From a virus: a stretch of DNA of 44,647 nucleotides. A program made the position numbers and the translations under genes. A model generated the notes under the pieces. The model was given only the letters and a program-made list of their open reading frames with translations, was not told where the DNA came from and ran no database searches. The stretch is from IMG/VR virus record IMGVR_UViG_3300021185_002914, positions 1 through 44,647 of that record, one strand, 5' to 3'. Below, piece by piece: positions 21,783-30,441 of the stretch. The stretch's first letter is position 1. Each line of letters begins with the position of its first letter.

Positions 21783-23432
21783 ATGTTTGGACAATTACAT
21801 CAAATACCAATACCTTTAGGTAATTTAATTAGTTATTTAGTTATTGCTGGAGGCGGAGGGGCTAGTTATGGAGGTGGAGCTGGTGCTGGTGGTTATAAAA
21901 ATTCATATAACAACGAAAGCTCTGGAGGAAATTCTGCCACATTAACACCATTAGAACCTTCATTTCCGGTAACTTATTCAATTACTATAGGAGGCGGTGG
22001 CGGTGGTGTTCTTAGAGGAGCTAGTGCCGCATCAAAAGGAAGCAACACTACGTTTGGTAATATAACATCAGACGGGGGTGGTGCTGGGCCTAGATCAATC
22101 ACTGACTCAAGCGTCGCTGGCGGTGGGTCCGGTGGTGGAGAAGGTTTTACAGACACTAATGCTCCGGCTGGAGGACATAGAGGATCAGGCGTGACTGGAC
22201 AGGGAACGCGCGGTGGAACTGCTTGGGACTATACGCAAGCTGGCGCTTATGTAGGCCGTTGGGCAATGGCCGGCGGAGGAGGTGCTGGTGGACAAGGAGT
22301 TGATGTGCCTCAAGTTGGTGGAGGTTCATATAATGGATCTGCTGGTGGTCCTGGGCTATCATCTCAAATTACAGGAACTGCAGTCGCACGAGGTGGCGGT
22401 GGCGGTGGAACTGGTTGGGGCGGTGCGCAAGCAGCAAGTGGAGGCTCTGGCGGGGGCGGTAACGGTACCCGAGGAACAGCTGCAGGAAGTGGAACAGCTA
22501 ATACTGGTGGAGGCGGTGGTGCTTCAGGTACTTCAGGCCAAGCAACTGCTGGTACAAACCAAGGAGGTTCAGGAGGATCAGGGGTTGTTATTTTAAGATA
22601 CCCTTCTACTATAACTGGAACTTATACTAATGGATTAACTGTAGCATCTTCTACAGATGGCGCGTTTACGATTGACCAAATAACAGCAGGAACAGGATCA
22701 GTTACATTTACTAGCAGCGGAGGCGGTGCTACTAATGCAGTATTAAATAACTCTTGGAGAGCTTGGGATTCAAACTCGTTTACCAACGGTGGGACTTCGT
22801 GTACTGATGTAACAAATGGTTTAGTCTTAGGTCCCTATTCTAGTGGAAGTCCTGGAGCTTTTTTCTATGGTTCTTACAACAACGTAAGCGGAAATAAATA
22901 TTGGGTTTTAAACGGTTCGGCATCTCACGCTAGAAGAGCCGGTTTTACTAGACCTACAGAGTTTAGTATATCATATTGGGGTAACAAACCAAACAACCCA
23001 GGATTTAATTCTGAGCGGGGAATATGGGCTTTTAATGCTTTTGGTACAAACCACATAAGATTAGTTCGTAGAAATAATTCTAATACACAATCTCTTAGAA
23101 TATATTCAGGAAATTCTGCTATAGCCACCTTTGCCGATGGTATGAGTCTTAGCACATGGTATAATATAACAACAACATTTAGCACAGATACAGTAAAAAC
23201 TTACATAGGCGCTGAAGGGAGTTCAACAACAACTTTAGTAAATGAAACTACATTATCTAGCGGTACTTTTCCAACAGGAGTAACAAACAATGGAGCTTCC
23301 GGTTTTTGGATAGGTACTACCCCTGGCTATACAGACTGGTCATCAGATAGTTGGTCTAGTCTTAGTATATATGATGGGGTTATGCCTAAATCACAAATAG
23401 ACACGGTAGTTTCTGACGGATACCAACAATAA
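21783..23432 (+). CDS. Glycine-rich fibre with LamG-like tip, 549 aa
   Basis: Residues about 20-280 are a Gly-rich region with many GGGG-type runs interleaved with short polar segments, including G-G-S-G-G-S-G-V-V-I-L-R-Y-P at its end (about 270-283), the known closing motif of phage glycine-rich fibre domains. A C-terminal LamG/concanavalin-like domain follows (about 320-549; S-A-S-H-A-R-R-A-G-F-T-R-P-T-E-F-S-I-S-Y-W, L-S-T-W-Y-N-I-T-T-T-F, I-Y-D-G-V-M-P-K-S-Q-I-D). The architecture suggests a sugar-binding adhesin on a polyglycine sandwich shaft. Confidence 0.75.
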   Translation: MFGQLHQIPIPLGNLISYLVIAGGGGASYGGGAGAGGYKNSYNNESSGGNSATLTPLEPSFPVTYSITIGGGGGGVLRGASAASKGSNTTFGNITSDGGGAGPRSITDSSVAGGGSGGGEGFTDTNAPAGGHRGSGVTGQGTRGGTAWDYTQAGAYVGRWAMAGGGGAGGQGVDVPQVGGGSYNGSAGGPGLSSQITGTAVARGGGGGGTGWGGAQAASGGSGGGGNGTRGTAAGSGTANTGGGGGASGTSGQATAGTNQGGSGGSGVVILRYPSTITGTYTNGLTVASSTDGAFTIDQITAGTGSVTFTSSGGGATNAVLNNSWRAWDSNSFTNGGTSCTDVTNGLVLGPYSSGSPGAFFYGSYNNVSGNKYWVLNGSASHARRAGFTRPTEFSISYWGNKPNNPGFNSERGIWAFNAFGTNHIRLVRRNNSNTQSLRIYSGNSAIATFADGMSLSTWYNITTTFSTDTVKTYIGAEGSSTTTLVNETTLSSGTFPTGVTNNGASGFWIGTTPGYTDWSSDSWSSLSIYDGVMPKSQIDTVVSDGYQQ

Positions 23433-23433
23433 T

Positions 23434-23802
23434 ATGGGACATTACGCACTGTTAGACGAAAATAGCATAGTTACTGAAGTTATAGTAGGTAAAGATGAAA
23501 CAGATCTTTCATATGATTGGGAAGAAATATATGGGGCTTTAAAAAGGCAAACTTGTAAAAGAACATCTTATAACACGGTTGCGGGCACACATAAAAATGG
23601 AGGTACACCTTTTAGAGGCAATTACGCGGGAATTGGAATGAAATACGACCAAGACCTGGATGCATTTATTGAAATACAACCATATCTATCGTGGACGCTA
23701 ATTGATTACATTTGGCATCCGCCTGTACCATTACCAGATGACGCAAATCCAACAAATGAATATTCATGGGACGAAGACAATCAACAATGGGTTAATGTTT
23801 AA
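23434..23802 (+). CDS. Marine-phage structural-locus protein, 122 aa
   Basis: H-Y-A-L-L-D-E-N-S-I-V-T-E-V-I-V-G-K-D-E, then Y-N-T-V-A-G-T-H, then F-R-G-N-Y-A-G-I-G-M-K-Y-D-Q-D-L-D-A-F-I, and a C-terminal W-x-P-P-V-P-L-P...Y-S-W-D-E. I recognise this arrangement as a very widespread small protein of T4-like cyanophages and other marine phages, with no assigned function. It ends the fibre locus and precedes lysis. Confidence 0.72.
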   Translation: MGHYALLDENSIVTEVIVGKDETDLSYDWEEIYGALKRQTCKRTSYNTVAGTHKNGGTPFRGNYAGIGMKYDQDLDAFIEIQPYLSWTLIDYIWHPPVPLPDDANPTNEYSWDEDNQQWVNV

Positions 23803-23804
23803 TT

Positions 23805-24218
23805 ATGTCTAAAAAAAAATTTAAAGATACCAACGTTGGGAAATTTTTATTACAAAAGATTCCTAGCGTTGTTGGAGCTATTGCAGGTGACACACCTGTT
23901 GGTTCTGTAATACAAGCTATAATCGGAGGCAGCGATATGTCACCAGAAGATAAAGAAGTTGCTCTTAAAAAATTAGATATTGAAAGAGCTGAAATTGACG
24001 GTACAACAAGAAGGTGGGTAGCAGATGCAAGATCAGGAAGCTGGCTTGCAGCTAATGTACGGCCATTAACGTTGGTGTTTTTAACATCATCATATGTTGC
24101 TGGTTGGTATATGGGTTACCCATTAGATGATATAACGGGACTATTAACAATAGTTATCGGGGGCTATTTCGGATCACGAGGTGTCGAGAAGGTATTCGGA
24201 AATAATAAACATAAATGA
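23805..24218 (+). CDS. Holin, 3-TM-type family, 137 aa
   Basis: Helical N-terminal half with charged segments, then a membrane segment following the motif S-W-L-A-A-N-V-R-P-L-T-L-V-F-L (about residues 78-92) and a second one (L-L-T-I-V-I-G-G-Y-F-G, about 111-121), then a basic tail. The V-R-P-L-T pattern and layout match the Holin_3TMs-type family (DUF3154). It should form the inner-membrane lesions that start lysis. It overlaps the next small membrane gene by four bases (ATGA) and stands before an endolysin, which supports the call. Confidence 0.8.
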   Translation: MSKKKFKDTNVGKFLLQKIPSVVGAIAGDTPVGSVIQAIIGGSDMSPEDKEVALKKLDIERAEIDGTTRRWVADARSGSWLAANVRPLTLVFLTSSYVAGWYMGYPLDDITGLLTIVIGGYFGSRGVEKVFGNNKHK

Positions 24219-24370
24219 TAAATACAGATTTAAAAATATACGGTTTAAACATTACAGCATTATTTGCTAGTTCAGATATGGCACACAATATTAATCCTAC
24301 ACTACAAACGCTAGTGTTAGTGCTTACAATAGTTTATACTTCAATCAATATATATAAAAAATTTAAATAA
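24215..24370 (+). CDS. Small single-TM lysis-cassette protein, 51 aa
   Basis: ATG 24215-24217 overlaps the holin stop (ATGA); TAA at 24368-24370. One membrane segment near the C-terminus (about residues 31-46: L-Q-T-L-V-L-V-L-T-I-V-Y) with a Lys-rich end. Placed between holin and peptidase, it may be an antiholin, accessory holin or spanin-like peptide; the sequence alone does not separate these. Confidence 0.65.
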   Translation: MINTDLKIYGLNITALFASSDMAHNINPTLQTLVLVLTIVYTSINIYKKFK

Positions 24371-24371
24371 T

Positions 24372-24728
24372 ATGAAATTAAAGTACTTTACAGACGAAGA
24401 TGATTTTAAAGGAAACATGGATAAAATGGATCCTAAACTTTTAGGTATGTTAGATGCTCTTAGAAAAGAGTATGGCTTTCCTATAGTTATAAATTCATCG
24501 TATAGATCACCAGAACATCCTATTGAAGCCGCCAAAAATAATCCAGGTGAGCATACATATGGTGCTGCTGTAGATATTAAATGTGTCGGTGGAGAAGCTA
24601 CATACTTATTAGTTGCTGCTGCAATTAAATGTGGGTTTAAAAGAATTGGAATATCAAGAAAAAGTAATTTTGTTCACGTAGGTATTGGTTATCCTGGTGC
24701 ACCTAGCACGACTATCTGGACATATTAA
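24372..24728 (+). CDS. Endolysin, M15-type zinc peptidase, 118 aa
   Basis: Single M15-family (M15_3/VanY-like) peptidase domain with S-S-Y-R-S-P-E-H-P (residues 42-50), H-T-Y-G-A-A-V-D-I (61-69) and V-H-V-G-I (101-105). His61, Asp68 and His102 are the predicted zinc ligands. It would cut peptidoglycan stem peptides during lysis. There is no signal peptide, so it should rely on the holin at 23805 for access to the wall. The size is typical for the family. Confidence 0.85.
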   Translation: MKLKYFTDEDDFKGNMDKMDPKLLGMLDALRKEYGFPIVINSSYRSPEHPIEAAKNNPGEHTYGAAVDIKCVGGEATYLLVAAAIKCGFKRIGISRKSNFVHVGIGYPGAPSTTIWTY

Positions 24729-24738
24729 AATAAATTAA

Positions 24739-24960
24739 ATGAAATTAATTAGAAAAATATCAATTGGTCAAGACTATAAGAATGAAGCAATGCATTATTC
24801 TGTTGGCCAAGAAGTTTATGGCGGGCATACTATTTGTGATATACTTGCAGAAAATGATGGTTCGTATAAAATATACATTACTAAGAATAAAGAAGTTTTG
24901 CCTTGGAAACATTTCAATGTGAACATGGCAGTATCGGTTGAATACAATTTAGATTATTAA
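24739..24960 (+). CDS. Small protein of unknown function, 73 aa
   Basis: Mixed alpha/beta peptide (K-I-S-I-G-Q-D-Y-K-N-E-A-M-H-Y-S-V-G-Q-E-V-Y-G, then H-T-I-C-D-I, ending V-S-V-E-Y-N-L-D-Y). The stop overlaps the next start by one base. I do not recognise it. Its location between the lysis and packaging modules gives no clear hint. Confidence 0.6.
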   Translation: MKLIRKISIGQDYKNEAMHYSVGQEVYGGHTICDILAENDGSYKIYITKNKEVLPWKHFNVNMAVSVEYNLDY

Positions 24961-25526
24961 TGAAGTCTATATACAATTATATTATATTTTCTCAAAACAG
25001 ATACAATAACTCAACAAACGTAGAGGGTAAAGAACTTATTTTAAATACTGAAATAACAGAAAGAGATTATCAGTTTGTAAATAGAATAGGAACTATTGTA
25101 TCAACACCATTGTTAGAAGACGATCCTATTAAAGAAGGCGTTGAGGTTATATTACATCACAATGTATTTAGACGATGGGTAGATATACGAGGCGTGGAAA
25201 AAGATTCATCTAGCCTTATTAAAGAAGACTATTACATGGTTTCTCCAGATCAAATATATGCTTATAAAGAAAACAATGAATGGAAATGCCCAGATCAATA
25301 TTGCTTTGTAAAGCCTATAAATGATGAATCAAAATGGAGCACCGAGAAGGAACGAAAATTACTTGGTGAGCTTGTGTATAGCAACGAGTATTTAGAGTCA
25401 TTAGGGTTAGCCACAGGAGACGTGGTTGGCTTTACGCCGGATTCAGAATACGAGTTTAATATTGACGACACAAAATTATATAGAATTTTATCAAATCACA
25501 TAACACTACAATATGAATCGCACTGA
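24960..25526 (+). CDS. GroES-like (Cpn10-type) beta protein, 188 aa
   Basis: The order of elements resembles a co-chaperonin: an opening I-Y-N-Y-I-I-F-S, a flexible stretch, V-N-R-I-G-T-I-V-S-T-P-L (about residues 40-51), I-K-E-G-V-E-V-I-L-H-H-N-V-F-R-R-W (58-74) and Y-Y-M-V-S-P-D-Q-I-Y-A-Y (92-103), comparable to the GroES G-x-V-L, G-D-x-V and Y-x-I-x-E-x-D-I-L-A segments. The C-terminal half (about 105-188) contains Y-C-F-V-K-P-I and E-Y-E-F-N-I. This is inference from pattern; a virion protein is possible. It overlaps the next gene by 14 bases. Confidence 0.5.
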   Translation: MKSIYNYIIFSQNRYNNSTNVEGKELILNTEITERDYQFVNRIGTIVSTPLLEDDPIKEGVEVILHHNVFRRWVDIRGVEKDSSSLIKEDYYMVSPDQIYAYKENNEWKCPDQYCFVKPINDESKWSTEKERKLLGELVYSNEYLESLGLATGDVVGFTPDSEYEFNIDDTKLYRILSNHITLQYESH

Positions 25527-25752
25527 AAGAATAATTGATGCTTCAGAAAAAGCATTAGTAGAACTGGAAAAAGTAATAAGACAAAGAATTGACTTAGAAG
25601 ACTTAGATCCGGAGAAAGCTAAGATTGCTGCGCAAGCTAAATGGGTTGCAATAGAAGATTCATTAAAAATAATACAAAAGATAGAAGAGCTTAATACTAA
25701 CGATAAAAAAGACGCTGCAAAGTTTCTTGGCGTTGAAGATAGATTAAAATAA
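25513..25752 (+). CDS. Small helical protein ahead of TerL, small terminase candidate, 79 aa
   Basis: An almost fully helical charged protein (A-S-E-K-A-L-V-E-L-E-K-V-I-R-Q-R-I at about residues 10-26, then K-I-I-Q-K-I-E-E-L). Position directly before terL, with a one-base overlap, and size (about 80-90 residues in T7-like phages) make a small terminase subunit the best guess. No helix-turn-helix is clear, so this is positional inference. Confidence 0.5.
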   Translation: MNRTERIIDASEKALVELEKVIRQRIDLEDLDPEKAKIAAQAKWVAIEDSLKIIQKIEELNTNDKKDAAKFLGVEDRLK

Positions 25753-27983
25753 TGTATACACAAACTTTATACAATGTTATTTCAGATCATCTTGACGACA
25801 AAAAAGTAAAAAAAAATAATAAGCTTAAAAAATATAAGTATGGTTATGACAAAGATTTAGATTGTGTCATAATAAGTAAAGATGGAACTCTAGGCGAAAT
25901 ATACGAAATACAAGGTCTTAAGGTAGGATTACCTCAAATCCCAGAAAGTGTTGACGGTGAAAAACTTAAAAAAGATAAACAAGTATTCACAAGAAGGGAA
26001 AGACCGGAATCGTTAAGTAAAATAAAAACTCTGTATGATTTTAAACAATATCAAGACGATATTAAAGAAAAATATTACGACTATATTAACGGTGAGTTTA
26101 CTAGGCGTGATAATGGTTATTGGTTCATGTGCAATGGCACCCCGTGTTACATTACAGGGTCACACTATATCTACCTTAACTGGACAAAGATCGATGTGGG
26201 AGCACCGGACTTTAGGCAGGCAAATAGAATATTCTATTACTTTTGGGAGGCGTGCAAGGCTGATCAGAGAAGTTATGGCATGTGCTACCTTAAGAACAGA
26301 CGGTCAGGTTTTTCATTCATGGCAAGCTCAGAAACTGTTAACCAAGCTACGATCTCAAGAGACGCTAGATTCGGAATTTTATCTAAATCTGGATCTGATG
26401 CTAAGAAGATGTTCACAGACAAGGTGGTTCCAATATCATCAAACTACCCTTTCTTCTTCAAGCCAGTACAAGACGGTATGGAAAGACCCAAAACCGAGTT
26501 ATCCTATAAGGTTCCGTCAAGAAGACTTACCAGAAATTCTATGCGCTCCACCGCGTCGGAAGAAGACCAACAACAGGGTTTGGACACAACAATCGACTGG
26601 AAGAATACAGGAGACAACTCGTATGATGGGGAGAAGCTCAGGTTACTTGTCCACGATGAATCGGGTAAATGGGAAAGGCCGGACAACATCCTCAATAACT
26701 GGAGGGTCACGAAAACGTGTCTTAGACTCGGAGCAAGAGTAGTAGGCAAATGCATGATGGGATCAACTTCTAATGCTTTAGCAAAGGGAGGCGATAACTT
26801 TAAAAAATTATATTATGACTCCGACGTTACTAAACGAAATAAAAATGGACAGACTGCAAGTGGATTATATTCTTTGTTCATACCTATGGAATGGGGCTAC
26901 GAAGGATTTATTGATAAGTATGGATACCCTGTGTTCGACTCACCACAAGAAAAGATTGAAGGAATTGACGGAGAGCTCATATACACAGGCGTTATTGAGC
27001 ACTGGGAAAACGAAGTCGAAGGGTTACAATCTGATGCAGATGCACTAAACGAATACTACAGACAGTTTCCAAGATCAGAAAAGCATGCTTTTAGAGATGA
27101 AACCGTTAATTCATTATTTAATTTAAGTAAAATATACGAACAAATTGATTTTAATGAAGAAATGACCATGAGCGGCTATGTTGTTCGCGGTGGGTTTTCA
27201 TGGAAAAATGGTATAAAAGACTCAGAAGTTGTCTGGACACCAATGCGTAATGGCAGGTTTTTAGTTAGCTGGATACCTCCAAAGCATCTACGTAATAATG
27301 TAATAGAAAAAAATGGAATCAAATATCCAGGCAATGATGGCCTTGGAGCTTTTGGTTGTGACTCTTATGATATTTCTGGAACTGTGGGTGGTGGTGGATC
27401 TAACGGTGCTTTGCACGGTTTAACAACATTTTCAATGACTGAAGATGTACCAAATACAAAATTCTTTTTAGAGTATATCGCACGACCACAAACTGCTGAA
27501 ATATTTTTTGAAGACGTACTTATGGCAATGATATTTTATGGAATGCCAATACTAGCAGAAAATAACAAGCCTAGACTATTATATCATATTAAAAGAAGAG
27601 GTTATAGGGGTTACTCTATGAATCGCCCAGATAAATTAAAAGCAAGATTATCTAAAACTGAAAATGAATTAGGTGGTATACCTAATACGTCTGAAGATAT
27701 AAAGCAAGCTCACGCTGCTGCTATAGAGTCTTATATAGAAGACTACGTTGGTAAAATTAACGAAGACTATGGTAATATGTATTTTCAACGAACACTTGAA
27801 GATTGGGCAACATTTGATATTTCAAAACGTACTGCACACGATGCTTCTATAAGCAGCGGATTAGCCATTATGGCGTGTAGAAAACATTTATATAGACCAG
27901 CGCCTGTTAGGCAAAAAACAAAATTAAACTTTGGTTTTTCTAAATATAGAAACTCCGGAGCTAGAAGCGAGATAATAAAATAA
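25752..27983 (+). CDS. terL: Terminase large subunit, 743 aa
   Basis: DNA-packaging ATPase and nuclease. The Walker-A-like segment C-Y-L-K-N-R-R-S-G-F-S-F (residues 178-189) is the deviant K-x-R-R-x-G-x-S form of crAss-like terminases. Walker B is L-L-V-H-D-E-S-G-K-W (298-307). The C-terminal nuclease starts G-C-D-S-Y-D-I-S (Asp537, Asp540) and has a later acidic residue in T-A-H-D-A-S (Asp697). Bases about 26101-26760 (ATPase core) are clearly more GC-rich than the flanks and use different codons; see findings. The start overlaps the preceding stop. It is followed by portal after two bases. Confidence 0.92.
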   Translation: MYTQTLYNVISDHLDDKKVKKNNKLKKYKYGYDKDLDCVIISKDGTLGEIYEIQGLKVGLPQIPESVDGEKLKKDKQVFTRRERPESLSKIKTLYDFKQYQDDIKEKYYDYINGEFTRRDNGYWFMCNGTPCYITGSHYIYLNWTKIDVGAPDFRQANRIFYYFWEACKADQRSYGMCYLKNRRSGFSFMASSETVNQATISRDARFGILSKSGSDAKKMFTDKVVPISSNYPFFFKPVQDGMERPKTELSYKVPSRRLTRNSMRSTASEEDQQQGLDTTIDWKNTGDNSYDGEKLRLLVHDESGKWERPDNILNNWRVTKTCLRLGARVVGKCMMGSTSNALAKGGDNFKKLYYDSDVTKRNKNGQTASGLYSLFIPMEWGYEGFIDKYGYPVFDSPQEKIEGIDGELIYTGVIEHWENEVEGLQSDADALNEYYRQFPRSEKHAFRDETVNSLFNLSKIYEQIDFNEEMTMSGYVVRGGFSWKNGIKDSEVVWTPMRNGRFLVSWIPPKHLRNNVIEKNGIKYPGNDGLGAFGCDSYDISGTVGGGGSNGALHGLTTFSMTEDVPNTKFFLEYIARPQTAEIFFEDVLMAMIFYGMPILAENNKPRLLYHIKRRGYRGYSMNRPDKLKARLSKTENELGGIPNTSEDIKQAHAAAIESYIEDYVGKINEDYGNMYFQRTLEDWATFDISKRTAHDASISSGLAIMACRKHLYRPAPVRQKTKLNFGFSKYRNSGARSEIIK

Positions 27984-27985
27984 AT

Positions 27986-30415
27986 ATGGCAAAGACTAAA
28001 TCGCAAAGTTATGATTTTCCAAGTCAAGCTGTTTCGGACTCTGAAAAAAAATCAGTTGAATACGGAACAAAAGTAGCTAAGGCTATAGAGCAAGAATGGT
28101 TTAACCAAGGCCAGGGGATTACAGGAAGGTATTATTCTACTGGAGATGAGTTTCATAAATTACGGCTTTATGCTAGAGGAGATCAATCTATTAAAAAATA
28201 CAAAGATGAATTTGCTATAAATGGTGACTTATCTTATTTAAATCTTGATTGGAAACCAGTACCTATCATTCCTAAGTTTGTTGATATCGTTGTTAATGGA
28301 ATGCAAGATAGGCTTTATACTATTAGAGCAAAAGGGGAAGATGCGCTTTCTAATGATAAAAGAACAGCGTATGTAGAAGCTGTAGAGCGTGATATGAATG
28401 CTGCAGCTATGCTTGATTTAGTTGAAAATGAGTTAGGCGTTGATGTTAGAAATATAGAAAAACAAGATCTTCCTAAAAGTTCAGAAGAGTTTGATTTATA
28501 TATGCAGCTTAATTATAAGCAAAGCGTTGAAATTGCAGAAGAACAAGCTATACAAAACATTTTTAATTTTAATAAATACGAATATTTAAAAACTCGTGTA
28601 GATTATGATTTAACAGTTTTAGGTATAGGTGCAATGAAACATTCTTTTAATAATACAGATGGTGTTAAATTAGACTATGTTGATCCTGCAAATTTAGTAT
28701 ATTCATATACTGAAGACCCATATTTTGATGACGTATATTACTTTGGAGAAGTTAAAAAAGTTAAATTAAACGAACTTAAAAAACAATTTCCTTCATTAAA
28801 TAACGAAGAGTTTGAGGAAATATCTAAAAAAAGTAATAGCTGGGCTAATTACAATATGAACTTTAATGACAATAAAAATAACGATACTGATGAAAACAAT
28901 GTAGCAACAGTACTTTATTTTAATTGGAAAACATGGGGAAACAACGTATACAAAATTAAAGAAACGTCTACAGGTGCAGAAAAGGCAATTAAAAAAGACG
29001 ATACCTTCGATCCACCAAAAGATAAAAGAACTAGATTTCAAAAAGTAGCGAAAGCTGAAGAAGTATTATATGAAGGCGTTTACATTTTAGGGCAAAACAA
29101 ACTTTTAAAATGGCAAAAGGCTAGTAATATGATTAGACCTAATTCAAATGTGAATAAGGTTCTTATGAATTATGTTGTTTGTGCTCCTAGAATATATAAG
29201 GGTAAAATAAACTCTTTAGTTTCTAAAATGACACCATACGCTGATTTAATTCAGTTAACGCATTTAAAACTACAGCAAGCAATACAAAGAATGACACCGT
29301 CAGGTGTTTATCTTGACGCAGATGGCTTAGCTGAAATTGATTTAGGTAATGGAACATCATATAACCCGCAAGAGGCATTAAATATGTATTTCCAAACAGG
29401 ATCTATTATAGGTAGATCATTAACTGTTGAAGGTGACCCAAATCCCGGTAAAGTTCCAATTCAAGAATTACCCGGAGGCGGCGGTAACCAAGTACAGCTT
29501 CTTATTGGTGCTTATAATCAGTATCTACAAATGATACGCGATATAACCGGATTAAATGAAGCTAGAGATGGCTCAGATCCAGATCCTAAAGCTTTAGTGG
29601 GTGTGCAAAAAATGGCTGCTGCTAATAGTAACGTAGCAACAAGACACATATTAGACTCAAGCATGTTTATAACTAAAAAGCTTGCTGAATGTATATCATT
29701 AAGGTTTAAAGATGTTTTAGAATTTCACCCTACAAGAGAAATTTTTATAAATTCAATTGGTAATTTTTCAGTAGGTGCATTAAAAGAATTAAGCAAGCTA
29801 CATCTGCATGATTTTGGTATATTTTTAGATTTAGAACCTGATGAAGAAGAAAAGTCTAGATTAGAAACTAATATACAAATGGCTTTAACGCAAGGAAGTA
29901 TATTCCTTGAAGATGCTATTGATATTAGGCAAGTGCGAAACATAAAGCTAGCTAACCAACTTTTAAAGCTTAGAAGAATACAAAAGCAACAAGCGGACGC
30001 GCAACAATCTCAGGCTGCGGCTGTAGCACAAGCTGAAGCTCAAGGTCAAGCACAAATTCAAATTGAAGAAGCAAAAGTACAAGCTACGCAAATTGCAACT
30101 GAATCTAAAATTCAAATTCAAAAAACTGAAAATGAATTAGATATTAAAAAGATGCAATATGAAGCGTCTACTAAAAAAGAATTAATGCAGTTTGAGTATG
30201 ATCTAAATGTTAAGCTTAAAGAGCTTGAACTTTCAGCTCAAAAAGAATTAGTTGAAAAACAAAGTGAAACACAAGAAAGAATAGCAGATAAAAAGAATAT
30301 ATCTGTCAACTCTATAGCTGGCCCACCGAGGACAGAAAAACCAAAAAAGTCCTTTGAATCAAAAGGCAATGATGTTTTAGGCGGTTTTGACTTATCTAGG
30401 TTTGAAGCTAAATAA
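27986..30415 (+). CDS. Portal protein, 809 aa
   Basis: Size, place after terL and the segment M-I-R-D-I-T-G-L-N-E-A-R-D-G-S...A-L-V-G-V-Q-K-M-A-A-A-N-S-N (about residues 515-550) fit the portal family of crAss-like and related podoviruses. N-terminal wing and stem parts are mixed alpha/beta. From about 660 to 770 it is a Gln/Ala/Glu-rich long helix with heptads (the barrel-like extension typical for portals of this group). It forms the dodecameric channel for DNA. Gap to the next gene is 26 bases. Confidence 0.85.
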   Translation: MAKTKSQSYDFPSQAVSDSEKKSVEYGTKVAKAIEQEWFNQGQGITGRYYSTGDEFHKLRLYARGDQSIKKYKDEFAINGDLSYLNLDWKPVPIIPKFVDIVVNGMQDRLYTIRAKGEDALSNDKRTAYVEAVERDMNAAAMLDLVENELGVDVRNIEKQDLPKSSEEFDLYMQLNYKQSVEIAEEQAIQNIFNFNKYEYLKTRVDYDLTVLGIGAMKHSFNNTDGVKLDYVDPANLVYSYTEDPYFDDVYYFGEVKKVKLNELKKQFPSLNNEEFEEISKKSNSWANYNMNFNDNKNNDTDENNVATVLYFNWKTWGNNVYKIKETSTGAEKAIKKDDTFDPPKDKRTRFQKVAKAEEVLYEGVYILGQNKLLKWQKASNMIRPNSNVNKVLMNYVVCAPRIYKGKINSLVSKMTPYADLIQLTHLKLQQAIQRMTPSGVYLDADGLAEIDLGNGTSYNPQEALNMYFQTGSIIGRSLTVEGDPNPGKVPIQELPGGGGNQVQLLIGAYNQYLQMIRDITGLNEARDGSDPDPKALVGVQKMAAANSNVATRHILDSSMFITKKLAECISLRFKDVLEFHPTREIFINSIGNFSVGALKELSKLHLHDFGIFLDLEPDEEEKSRLETNIQMALTQGSIFLEDAIDIRQVRNIKLANQLLKLRRIQKQQADAQQSQAAAVAQAEAQGQAQIQIEEAKVQATQIATESKIQIQKTENELDIKKMQYEASTKKELMQFEYDLNVKLKELELSAQKELVEKQSETQERIADKKNISVNSIAGPPRTEKPKKSFESKGNDVLGGFDLSRFEAK

Positions 30416-30441
30416 AATTATTAATTATCTTATTATATATT

